Below, piece after piece: positions 12,236-22,600 of a DNA stretch of 64,000 nt. The stretch covers positions 12,347,820 through 12,411,819 of the forward strand of contig NC_135248.1 in assembly GCF_947623445.1 (NCBI RefSeq). The letters run 5' to 3'. The notes under the pieces are model-generated. The model worked only from the letters and a program-made list of their open reading frames with translations. It ran no database searches and was not told the DNA's origin. How positions within the stretch are numbered: position 1 is the first letter of the stretch; every line of letters starts with the position of its first letter. This DNA is from Clavelina lepadiformis (Eukaryota > Chordata > Ascidiacea > Aplousobranchia > Clavelinidae). Both the position numbers and the translations under genes were made by a program.

Positions 12236-13651
12236 ACAGTCCATGGATTGTGTCGTGTCCAGCTTATAGATGCCTATAACTGTATCACTTTAGCCTAACC
12301 CAAAACCGTACATGGACGTTTTTCCAATATCCATCATTTAATTTTAAACCTAGATCCCAAAACCCTTAAATGGACGTTAATCCAAAATACATCATTTAAG
12401 TCTATCCCAAAACCCATGGACGTCTTTGCATGTCCCATCATTTCTGCATATCACCCCAAAACTGTCCATGCTTGCTGGATGCTGACATCATATCCACTAT
12501 TTAAGCCTATCCCATAACTGTCCATGGACACTTTCATCATATTCGCTATTTAAGCTTTTCCTAAAATCGTCCATGGACGTTTTTTAAGCCTATCTCAAAA
12601 CAGTCCATGGATACTTCATCATATCCACTATTTAAGCCTATCCTATAACCGTCCATGGACACTTCATCATATTCGCTATTTAAACCTATCCCATAACTGT
12701 CCATAGATACTTCATCATATCCAATATTTAAGCCTATCCCATAACCGTCCATGGATACTTCATCATATCCACTATTTAAGCCTATCCCATAACCGTCCAT
12801 GGATACTTCATCATATCCACTATTTAAGCCTATCCCATAACCGTCCATGGATACTTCATCATATCCGCTATTTAAGTCTATCCCATAACCGTCCATGGAT
12901 ACTTCATCATATGCACTATTTAAGCCTATCCCAAAACAGTCCATGGACACTACCGGTACATCATATCCACTATTTAAGCCTACCCCAAAACAGTCCATGG
13001 ACACTACATCATATCCACTATTTAAGCCTACCCCAAAACAGTCCATGGACACTACATCATATCCACTATTTAAGCCTATTCCATAACTGTCCACGGACAT
13101 TTTCATCATCTCGCTATTTAAGCTTATCCTAAAATCGTCCATGGACGCTTTTTAAGCCTAATCCCACAACTGTCCATGGACGCTTTCCTCATATCCGCTA
13201 TTTAAGCTTTTCCTAAAATCGTCCATGGACGCTTACGCAAAAATCGTCCATTTTCAACCATCCATGGACGATCTCGAAAAACAACTGATTTAAACCTATT
13301 TCAACAACCGTCCATGGACAATTACGGGAAAACGTCGGTTTTGCGTAAAAGCGTCCATGGACGCTTACGCAAAAATCGTCCATTTTCAACCGTCCATGGA
13401 CGATCTCGAAAAACAACTGATTTAAGCCTATTTCAACAACCGTCCATGGACGATTACGGGAAAACGTCGTCCATGGACGATCTCGAAAAACAACTGATTT
13501 AAGCCTATTTCAACAACCGTCCATGGACGATTACGGGAAAACGTCGGTTTTGCGTAAAAGCGTCCATGGACGCTTACGCAAAAATCGTCCATTTTCAACC
13601 GTCCATGGACGATCCGCGGATTGCGTCGTGTCCAGGTTTTACCCAGTCCCC
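12236..13651. repeat. Right palindrome array of the 4.8 kb element
   Basis: About 1.4 kb of tandem units centred on GTCCATGGA(C/T). From about 12600 to 13080 the unit is a regular ~54-60 bp (CCATGGATACTTCATCATAT, CCACTATTTAAGCCTATCCC). From 13150 to 13651 the units are longer, with ACGCAAAAATCGTCCATTTT blocks shared with the left array in opposite orientation. At 12244-12275 a degenerate copy of the element end (ATTGTGTCGTGTCCAGCTTA) lies inside, suggesting nested or successive insertion. The regular array produces long open frames on both strands that are not genes. Confidence 0.85.
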
Positions 13652-13658
13652 TTCGGTA

Positions 13659-15010
13659 GGCCAAGTCGGTAATATTAACTGGCAGTGCACGGGCGTCATT
13701 AAAGTCACGGTGTGTCGGAAAGTACCTGTGGCTGGCGGTGAGGTCAAGGTACAGCATTAAGTAATACCAGGATCTTATTTCAATCTTTGCGGTGATTGAT
13801 ATATACTGCACATTAATACCTATGGCCACATTTCGTTGTGGTATAGTGTTTAAACCTTTATTCTTGGACCAAGGAAAGTTTTTGCACTTAAACGCGGCTT
13901 AAAATTGGACACGCGATGGTTTTTCATCGTCATCACGTAAGCTTTGTTTACAAAAGTAGCCCCATGCCTTTTCGGAAAGATGCAATATTTTTTGTATGTA
14001 GGCTAATGTAGTCCAAAATTGGAACTGTACACCAGGACAACCGTGGCTCGAGAGATGAGGAAATATCGCCGAGTTTTATTAACTTTCCACAATCCGAAGA
14101 TACATATTCTTGGCAAAAAACATATTACACCACACAACAATTGGAGCTTTCTTTTGTACAACCAAGATAACGTGACCCATAATTTGAGAGTCTCTTTCCT
14201 CTTCGGACCTAGATTAAACTTTCAGATTTTCAACTCCAACTTCTTGTCCTGTTTATGTTGTCTGAACCGTGTTAATCAGATTTATAAATAGTAAAATAAG
14301 TAACAGGATATAATTTGGCACACCAAAGATTAATTTTATATTTTTCAATACATTGAGCTGTTATTTGCTTAGACCAGTAGTGATTCACAAACTGTGCTCT
14401 TCAAGAGCAGCTTTCAGTTTATGTTCAAAATTTTGGGAAGTCTTATATTACAACTAAGTTACTTTTAGCATGAATAGGCTTGTTACTGAACTTTGCAATC
14501 AAACCCCACTCTATTCATATGATCCGGCAACTCTGTAATGCATCAGACGTGTTGTATGAAGTAAAGGCAATTTTTGCGATTAGGGAAAACCGGTGTCTTG
14601 CCCAACTTGCTTCAAATTTAAAACCCCTTTGTGATGTAATATAATTGGTGGTGTTCCTCCCATAAACCAGTCTGTGGAGAAGAAACAGTTGCATCACTTA
14701 CATTAAATTGTGTTTTCTTGTTGGTTCATTTATGATAAAGCAAATTAAGTTTTTCTGTAGCCAGAGGGTACAAAATGTAGCAAACAAAGCCATTAGGCGG
14801 TCCCCTATCAGACAAAGTTTGAAAAACACTGGCGTAGATTTTCTACAAAACGTTCTATTTAATAAAAATACTTAGCTTTCTAAGTTCCTTCTGTTATTGC
14901 TTTAAAAAGTTACCAAAGCTCTGCCATCATCCATGTTCAACCTTTTACATATATTGGCAAAGAATTCTGTGATAATTCCTGTCATTTATCTTCTGTTTGA
15001 TATTTATCAG
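13659..15010. other. Stretch upstream of the PLP-enzyme exons
   Basis: It should hold the promoter and first exon of the class V PLP enzyme, but I could not identify the expected N-terminal motif (Asn-His-Gly-Ser-x-Gly) in any frame. Sequence at about 14085-14190 has weak resemblance in one frame (IFLAKNILHH, IGAFFCTTK) and may be a decayed or alternative first exon. No repeats or RNA genes were seen here. Confidence 0.3.
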
Positions 15011-17464
15011 GCTACTTCAAGAGCAGGACGAGCAACCAGATGTTTGGTTTCGACTGAACATGAACAAATACTATCATGAAGCCGTTGATGCTGTTGCAGA
15101 GTTTGTTGGCGCAGACAAGGAAGATATTTTTGTGATTGACAATGCAACAACGGGTAATGGATCGTTTGATTCTGGTTAAACTTGGCATTTTTTGTGATTG
15201 AAATCGATTAAAGCCTGCCAATGGTAGACCAACTGAGATCCACCTGACGTTTTTTGTTGCAGAACACTTTCTGCGATATGACATGCTTTACTATTTTGCA
15301 GGAATAAACTCAATAATGAAATCTTTGAAATTCAAGGCCGGAACTAAAGTTCTTATGACAAACCACACATACTTAGCCGTGAAAAATACAATAAAAGACA
15401 TTGAGGAAATGAATGGCGGTAAGTGTGTGCGGGTATGTGAGTAGTTTCCATAGACATTGGCACATTATACACCCTTTACAATTTTGGACTTGTATATACA
15501 TAAGTTCAAAGTCGAATATGAACAAAACTGATCTGATATGAAGTATGTTAACAGGCTTTCAAAGAATTTTTATGGATATTCCTGTGCCTATTAAGAGTGA
15601 AGGCGATATCATTGACCTTTATGAGAAATACTTCTCTACTAATGCGGACATCAAGATAGCAGTTATCGGTAAATGTAAAACTTTCAATCAATGGTTCAAA
15701 TCAAAATAATATGTAACTGAATTTGTTTACTAATTGTTTTTTTCATTTGTTGCGTGTCATAGTGTGAGAAGTTTTAAAGTCTTTGCAACCTCTAATAAAA
15801 GCAATAGCTGGTTAACTTAGCCCCTTTAAGGTTAACATTTGTTCTTTTAGTTGAGTGTGCTTTTGTAAGCTTGCTTTCTTTAGCTATGCATGACAAAGCA
15901 AGCATCAATGTTTGAAAGCTTGTGTAAACTTTCAACTTGTAGACTCTTAGCTGCAAGAGTTTCTTTCGCACTGACCCCTTAAACCTCAAAACTGTTACTT
16001 AATATATAGGATATTTATGAAGAATTAAAGTATAACTTGCCAACCCCACGTTGGGAACTACACATTACAAATATTACATATTTTGGTTCTGCAGACCACA
16101 TTACCAGTCCCTCCGCTATTGTATTGCCAGTTGAACGTCTAATTGGTTTGTGTAGAAAATACAACATTTTAAGTGTTATTGATGGTGCCCATGCACCCGG
16201 CCAGGTCAAGCTCAACTTGAATGAAATGCAGCCAGACTTTTATGTTGGTAAGTAAGAGATATTTGAAGGCGAACTTTAAGCGAGAAATTTCAAATCATGA
16301 TGCATGACTCGTGAGACTTCAACTTATGCAAACTTCATAATTTTCTTGCGACTTATTTAGTCCTTGTTAAGGTAACTTGCACAAATGGGTTTACACTGCC
16401 CGATCAACTGGATTTCTGTGGGTATCACCCGCCTTTAGGGGTACCATTTATCCACCAATCTCTTCCAATTACGTCCAAACCATGCATCACAGATTTGCCT
16501 ATATGGGTACACGTGATTATTCTGCATTTTATACCATACCGGTGGCGCTCAAATTTTTCAAGGACATTGGAGGGTTGGTACGTGCATCCATTTTAAATTC
16601 TTCAGCATTTAATAATTTGTAACGGTTAAACGTTACTGTTTGTAGTTTTACATACAATATACTTGGTTGCATTTAAGCGTTACTGCAAGTTCACACTTGC
16701 AGGTATTTTTGCACATTTAAATTTGATTCAACTTAACAGAGCCCAAGACAGACACAATTATGCATTATTGCATGTCATTTGCATAATGTTATTGATATGC
16801 AGTTTTAATTAGACATAGATTAATACCTACTTTAACCAAAAAAATTGCAACAGTTTTATTAAATATGGTTTATGTGATGTTCACATGGCATTACAAACCA
16901 GCAATTTTGCAGCGAAAGTTTGCATTGATTGGGTATTGTATGATATTAAACCCATCAAAGAAATTACTTACGGCAACCACTAACCAGTTTGTGGTTAGCT
17001 CCTGTTCATTTGTAATGAGTATGACATTGCAAATGTCTTAAAACCTCTTTCCTATTACAGGAAGCACTAACCAGCTACACGAGTGGATTATTATCATGGG
17101 CGGTGAGATTGCTGTGTGAAGCGCTAAATACAAAACCACTGGATATTCCAAGTACAATGAAATCACCAGTTATGGCGATTATGAGCCTGCCTCCACTACC
17201 TGATGGTGTCAGGTAAACTGGAGTTTACAAAGTTGGTTTATCGTCTGTGATTTTCGACTGCTTCATTTACTTTCTTGCAGAGACTTGACAGCGGATCAGC
17301 TTACAGTGGACTTTTGGTTGAAGTATGCCGTGCAAACTTGTTTTACTTCTTTCAATGACAGATTGTGGCTGCGGATTAGTGCCAACATTTACAATTGTAG
17401 AAGCGATTACTTGAAACTAAGAGATTGTCTTTTACACTTCTTTGAGATGAATCCAAAGGATTAG
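15011..17464 (+). CDS. PLP-dependent class V aminotransferase / isopenicillin-N-epimerase-like protein (5' exon missing)
   Basis: Cytosolic-type fold-I PLP enzyme of the cysteine desulfurase / isopenicillin N epimerase group; the substrate cannot be told. Eight exons fit in phase: 15011-15153, 15302-15418, 15555-15668, 16095-16247, 16372-16577, 17061-17212 and 17281-17464 are clear, plus at least one upstream exon ending in phase 2 that I could not find. Motifs in order: DEQPDVWFRLN; ADKEDIFVIDNATTG (cofactor phosphate side); LMTNHTYLAVKNT; AVIDHITSPSAIVLPVERL; VIDGAHAPGQ, with the Asp that contacts the pyridine nitrogen; and NLHKWVYTARSTGFLW, whose Lys is the expected Schiff-base residue. 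The protein ends FFEMNPKD-stop. No stop or frameshift interrupts the seen exons, so the gene is probably functional. The split codon G|AC joining 15668 to 16095 restores IDHITSP exactly. Confidence 0.85.
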
Positions 17465-17730
17465 GCGTTTGAGAAAAATGTGTCAAGTTTGATTATTAGC
17501 TAACATAGGATGATTGTTAAAAATCATGCAGAATTTGGGGATCGTGACCAAAATTAAAAATGAGGTAAATACTGCTGACAGAGAATTGATGTAATAACAA
17601 CTTAGTTTCACTTTTGATTAAACTGATCAATCTGATCGCTTGTTCATTCCAAGACATTTCTGTTCATGAATGAGCTTACTTCAAAAATTTTTTACTGATT
17701 GGCATTTACTAAAAGCCAGCTAAAGTTATA

Positions 17731-18355
17731 CAGTCGACTCCGCTTAATTCGGACACTTTGGTTCCGCTCACTTTTGGCCGAATTAAGCGGAGAAACGGCT
17801 TTGTCCGAATTAAGCGGAAAATCAATTGTTCGTTTCATGGTCATGCATAACGGCAGAAAACTCATTTAAAATACTGTACTGTTGCGTAATAAATGAATTG
17901 CAGCTGCGCTATACTGCAGTAATTGGCATTGATCGCATAAAACGTCTTCGTTTACTTTAGTAAGCAATTTCACTTTTTGTGCTAAACTTTTCTGTACCAT
18001 TCTGTCCTACAAGATGGACGCAATTGTACCGAAGTAAAAGCGACTATGATCGAAGCTGGCATGGCCTTATATGAGTTTATTGTCGATTGTTACCGCATCA
18101 ATCGTCATTGTTTCACCATAATCACTCATAATGCAATTTTATCTTGTGTTAAAACGAAGGAAGTACTGTTTATTGTGTAATAACTAATAACCTAACGATG
18201 GAATTGCGAACCTGTGTCCGAATTAAGCGGAGAATTGTCCGAATTAACGGGAGTTTTTTACGTTCAATTTTTACTTTTGTTCCGTTCCCGAGCATTTTGG
18301 CCGAATAAAGCGGTTGTCCGGGTTATCCGGTGTCCGAATTAAGCGGATTCGACTG
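17731..18355. mobile_element. pogo/Tigger-like non-autonomous DNA element
   Basis: The ends are inverted repeats of about 26 bp: CAGTCGACTCCGCTTAATTC (left) and GAATTAAGCGGATTCGACTG (right). Subterminal repeats of CCGAATTAAGCGG occur several times at both ends. The left flank is TA; the right flank is GA, so the TA duplication expected of the Tc1/mariner-pogo group is not exact. No transposase frame was seen in the 625 bp. It lies about 270 bp after the PLP-enzyme stop, possibly in its 3' flank. Confidence 0.75.
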
Positions 18356-18540
18356 GATTATTATTATGTGTTGTTTTACATAATGCGGACTTTCATCATT
18401 CAATCATCATTTCAACTTTTGGCGTGCAATTGTTATATTTATATATATATGCATTAATTTATCTGCAACTAGATTTTTATAATTTTGCTGGATCTGAAAC
18501 TGCCCAGAAAGTGCTCTGAAAAACGGGCATTACAATGGTA

Positions 18541-18611
18541 TGGCGCCGCTGAGTATCGAACATGCGACTTGAGTCGTATATTTTGCGAGGCGAACCACTC
18601 GGCTAGAGAGC
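18541..18611 (-). pseudogene. tRNA-like relic (tRNA pseudogene or SINE head)
   Basis: On the minus strand the segment starts GGCTCTCTAGCCGAGTGGTT, which contains a good A box (TAGCCGAGTGG). It later has ATGTTCGATACTC, a weakened B box (GTTCGANNC). Acceptor ends GGCTCTC and GGCGCC pair only partly, and the T stem does not pair, so a working tRNA is unlikely. It may be a degenerate serine/leucine-type tRNA or the head of a tRNA-derived SINE. Confidence 0.45.
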
Positions 18612-19651
18612 CGACAATAAGATTGCAGTGGATGTTTTGTTAAATAAGGTCATTTCGTATGTGCAGTATTTTTCTGGCATAAAATCGCTATGGTGATCCA
18701 TATATTGCTATTATTAACTTAAGTATAGCTGCTGAAAAAATAAAAAGATATATAAACATCTCTGAATGTTTGAAGTGTAGTCATTATAATGAAGCTTTTT
18801 AGCAATTAAGCATCTCCTCAAGAGACAGCTAAGTCTTGATTTAATGTTTGGTTCTGTTGAACATTATTGCTGAGAACGGATAGACGTCACAGTGTATATT
18901 AAATATTATTCACCTGATCAATTTCGATTCGAAACACGATGCAATCTTTGTCAATGATAGATTGTTTTTTGTGTTTTTTTAGTAACAACAAAACAATATA
19001 ATAACGTACTATATTAACAATACATACATGCACCTTCAGCAACTGTGAGTGAGTCGACTCACTTCAACGAAGGACTGCTGCTGTTAAAGTACAACCACAG
19101 ATTATGCAAGATACGAAACTTAAAAATATACCGACAAATTTATTAAACGTGTCTTGGTTGTCTGGCATGGGCATCTAAATCAATGAAAATTGTTCTAATC
19201 TGTGCGTACTGGTGTTGCGATACGTGTATTTTCTTTCCTGCAAAGAAAACAAGTTGAAACATCTTGTTGATCATTGCATAAAGCTCATAATTGCTTGTTC
19301 GCAAGCATGGCGAAACGTGAGGTCTTACGTAGATACGAAACACACTGACAAAAGTTTACGCATAGCGGAACATACGTTTTAAGCTATAAACGTAACACAT
19401 ACGCTACGTTTCCTTCTGAAGTCCATACGTGATGACGTATTCACGCAAAACTAAATTCCCGACGCAAAGCGCCACGCACCATTGCCGTTCAAAAATGTTG
19501 TCATCAATTGTCTTTGAAACCGATTCCAAAAACAAGAAAAGCAGTCCACCCAACGTCGAGCCAGGAGTTGTTCATTGTCGACACTTAGGACTTACTACAC
19601 TGGTCACGTGCTTTATTTGTCCGAGGTTCGGTTAGTCAACCAAATACAATC
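18612..19651. other. Intergenic stretch before the INO80D-like gene
   Basis: About 1 kb of AT-rich sequence with no frame I can support. It presumably includes the upstream region of the next gene. A short (AT)n run lies just before it at about 18437-18450. Confidence 0.35.
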
Positions 19652-22600
19652 ATGGAAAACGTTAGCGATGACGATTGCTCAAAATGTATGCGTAAGAATA
19701 CAGTTCGGCGACCATCAGTTGCCAGCCTGACATGCAGCTGTGTCGTTCGGTTAGGAAGGCAGTTACGTTAAGGTGATAGTAAACATTTATAGTCGTAAAA
19801 CGCAATTTAACATCCTAAAGTTTTGCTTTTTTGTCTCATTGAATTTCTCTAAGCTTGTAGCAGAAAGACGTCTCCATGCCAAATATTCTTGTTCAATTTG
19901 TCGCATATTTGCAGGCAAGATGGCAGCAGGACCGTAACCATGGTTCATTCCGGCGTTTTTCGAACGTGCTACGCAGAGGGGCGTTTCAGCTATGTTAGTT
20001 TGGCGAGTGTGCCTCACGGAGGGCAGGGTGTAAAATAGCGCAGAACACGTAAAAAGTTTCTATTACTGAACAGCCGTAGTCATTTTATAAAAATTGTTTT
20101 CACCTGAAATAGAGTTCAGTGGTTCGTGTGTCTTGGTGTCATAAGTAGTCATTTGTACCAGCTCTGTAGGAATAAGATGGACCGTAGGCCATGTCGATCA
20201 GTGGTTCCCTACAAACTATGGAGAATACGCGTTGCTCAACTCTGTTTAATTTTGCCGCGTCTGTGCAAGGGTTATTTTCTCTGCCGGAATTGGATATTGA
20301 ACGCTTTGGGACTTTTTGTCAGGTAACATTTTGTTTTAGCTTTGTTCCATTCAGATATTGGTGCTGCAAATAACATATTATAGCCTTGTTATCGTATTTT
20401 ACCGATGTCCAATCATCGCTGTATTATGTCCTCATCACTACGAATGAAAATAAAGAACTATCGAGTGACGTCAAAACAGCTGTTTTCCGATTGGTCGGTT
20501 TTCAATAATATTCATCCGCGACCATACTGCTATGTTGGTATCCGCTTTATTAAAAAGCAACAAGCACTTATCGTTAGAAACACAACGAGATTTTCAAATG
20601 TGTTGATTAGTAGCTTGTCAAAGTAATTTATGTAGAAAATATTTAATCAAATCTTTGAATAAAGTGTAATTCGCCACATTTACTTAATGAACTGACCTGA
20701 GGGAGACATTTTCTTTGCTAACATTTATCTATGACTCATTGCATGGCCATAAGCAACCACTTTGCATTGATCGTATTGACTGATTTAACGTAAACTCTTT
20801 ACGATTATTTCTTTCACAAAGTTCTATAGTCGTGCTTAAAAATATCTGAAATTACAGTACAAAAAAAACACAGAAAAGTGCTGCTGAAATGATCACGATA
20901 CATACTTTTAAACAAAAATTTGTCATTTTGATTTTAGTTTTTATCTTTGCTTGATATTTGCAACAGATTTAACTACTATTAAGAAACTACATTATAATCT
21001 ATAATGACAATCATTCATTTCTTAATCAATCTTGAGTTCGATGCAATTGATTCGACCTTAAATAATGATTAAAATGTTGTCGATGGCAGAATGCGTCGTT
21101 AGAGGGCGCTTGCTGTTACTGACCTGTTTATTCAGAAGCGATCGATACCGTACGCATTTATGATAAAATTTAATCAACTTTGTGGGAAGTTAATGCTTTT
21201 AGGGATAAGAAGATACCATAAAAAAGGAAAATATTTGTTGTAGAAAACATGAAAGTTTTTATTCATCATTTGTAGTTTATTGGTCACTTCAAAACGTTTC
21301 GGGAAGCGGCAGACAGTATAGCAAGTATAGGTTAGGCTATTTCATGCCCTGTCTCTGAATCTGAATCCAAAATGTTTAGTCTGGCAATTAACGCAAAATC
21401 TGCATAAAATTTGTTGCCAAAAAAATTCAACCTGTCAAATTCCAAACTCTTCCATTCGGATATCAGCAAAGTTACAGAAAATTGTTTCAGGCACTAACAT
21501 TTGCTGTGATTTCAAGAACTTAAGAATTGCATTAAGTGATGTCAGTTTGACTAGGCCCAATAAAAATGTAAGGTGAAATATGGTACACGTGTGTTTGCCA
21601 CCAGGTTGGCTATTTAATCAGAATTGGAAGAATTTATTTTTCTTGTTTATGATTGTCAAACATGTACTCTTTTAACTCTCCAATTAAATCACACATGGGT
21701 GAGTTATATATATATATATCTACAGTATCACCTTGTACTCAACACAAATATCTTTTATATCATCAATGATTACTTAAATTGATGTTCAACTATTCTTCAG
21801 AAACACCAGGAATAGACACAGTATCACCGACAAAGGGAACAAGAGTTTCAATATCATTAAATGGATTATTTGGAGAAGCCGGAGGCCTTGATGATCACTT
21901 ACCTGCTTCCTTGTCTGTTCAGTCGCCGCCTTGTGGAAGTGGACATTTAAAAAGTATACAGACAAGTCCATACAAATCTCAGGTTAAACATGATTACATT
22001 TTGAATCTTACTTTGATATGTTTGTTGGATGGTCTATGCAGCTGCTTCTTATAGTTTTGGAATTTGTATTTTAAAGGCTATATAGCCTATATGTGATTAG
22101 GCTATATTATGGGTAGGTGGAAAGTTATTAAACTTTTCCTGTGCTGTTGTGGTGTAGGTAGTGAATGTACCGGGTCAAATCCGAGGCTGAGTACAGACAT
22201 TGTGGTAATTTGTAATTTGCCGTATTCGGCTGGTATGTCATTATTTACATCAAGTCTCTTAGTTACCAACATTTCAGTCTAATTATTCCCACACCTATCC
22301 AGTATATTCTGGATTACTCGAGTTTTAACCATACTTTAAGAATGCACGTAGTTGTATTCTAAACTCCTGCACAAGATATAATTAAAGAAAACAAGAGACC
22401 CTTGACGTGTGCCGGAGCACGACCGTAGCAAGCTCATATGAAAAAATGAGTAAGTTGACTGGACAGTGTCTTGACCCGTGCGCATTCTTACCAAAACCTA
22501 ATTGTTTACACGTAAGATATAATGACAGGAATTGGGAAACAACCTATTATTACGTCAAATGCATTGCGCAATAGAAAGGGTTAATATTTTCAGTTAGTAG

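Larger units (their letters stand above)
8863..13651. mobile_element. 4.8 kb element with palindrome-array arms and a nested PHD-finger gene
   Basis: The left end reads GGGCACTGGGTAAAACCTGG then ACACGACGCAATCCGCGGAT. The right end is the near-exact reverse complement (ATCCGCGGATTGCGTCGTGT then CCAGGTTTTACCCAGTCCCC). The flanks are identical for 7 bp, TTCGGTA at 8856-8862 and 13652-13658 (8 bp, CTTCGGTA, if one terminal C is counted as flank). This is what an integrated DNA element with terminal inverted repeats looks like. Both arms are filled with repeats of CGTCCATGGACG. The centre (about 9.73-12.23 kb) is unique sequence carrying a minus-strand spliced gene. A 169 bp element with the same ends lies at 60941-61109. 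The superfamily is not clear: the 7-8 bp duplication does not fit pogo (TA) or piggyBac (TTAA), and the ends do not match the usual hAT start. No transposase was recognised. Confidence 0.8.

Noticed and set aside
12561-13142. 193-codon minus-strand open frame with a repeated SMDGYGIGLNSGYDE unit
   Set aside because: It is the palindrome array read in a frame without stops. Overlapping open frames exist on the opposite strand, and the unit continues outside the frame as non-coding array.
13428-13829. Open frames at the right end of the palindrome element
   Set aside because: They run through the terminal repeat into the flank and are explained by the array.
14019-14291. 90-codon plus-strand frame before the PLP enzyme
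   Set aside because: No family match in this frame and it does not splice in phase to 15011.
19787-20017. Minus-strand 76-codon open frame
   Set aside because: No family resemblance and it lies in the presumed leader of a plus-strand gene.
20178-20330. Open frames ending at a good GTAACA donor, as a first exon of the INO80D-like gene
   Set aside because: None of the three frames joins the next exon (21801) without an early stop; it could still be non-coding leader.
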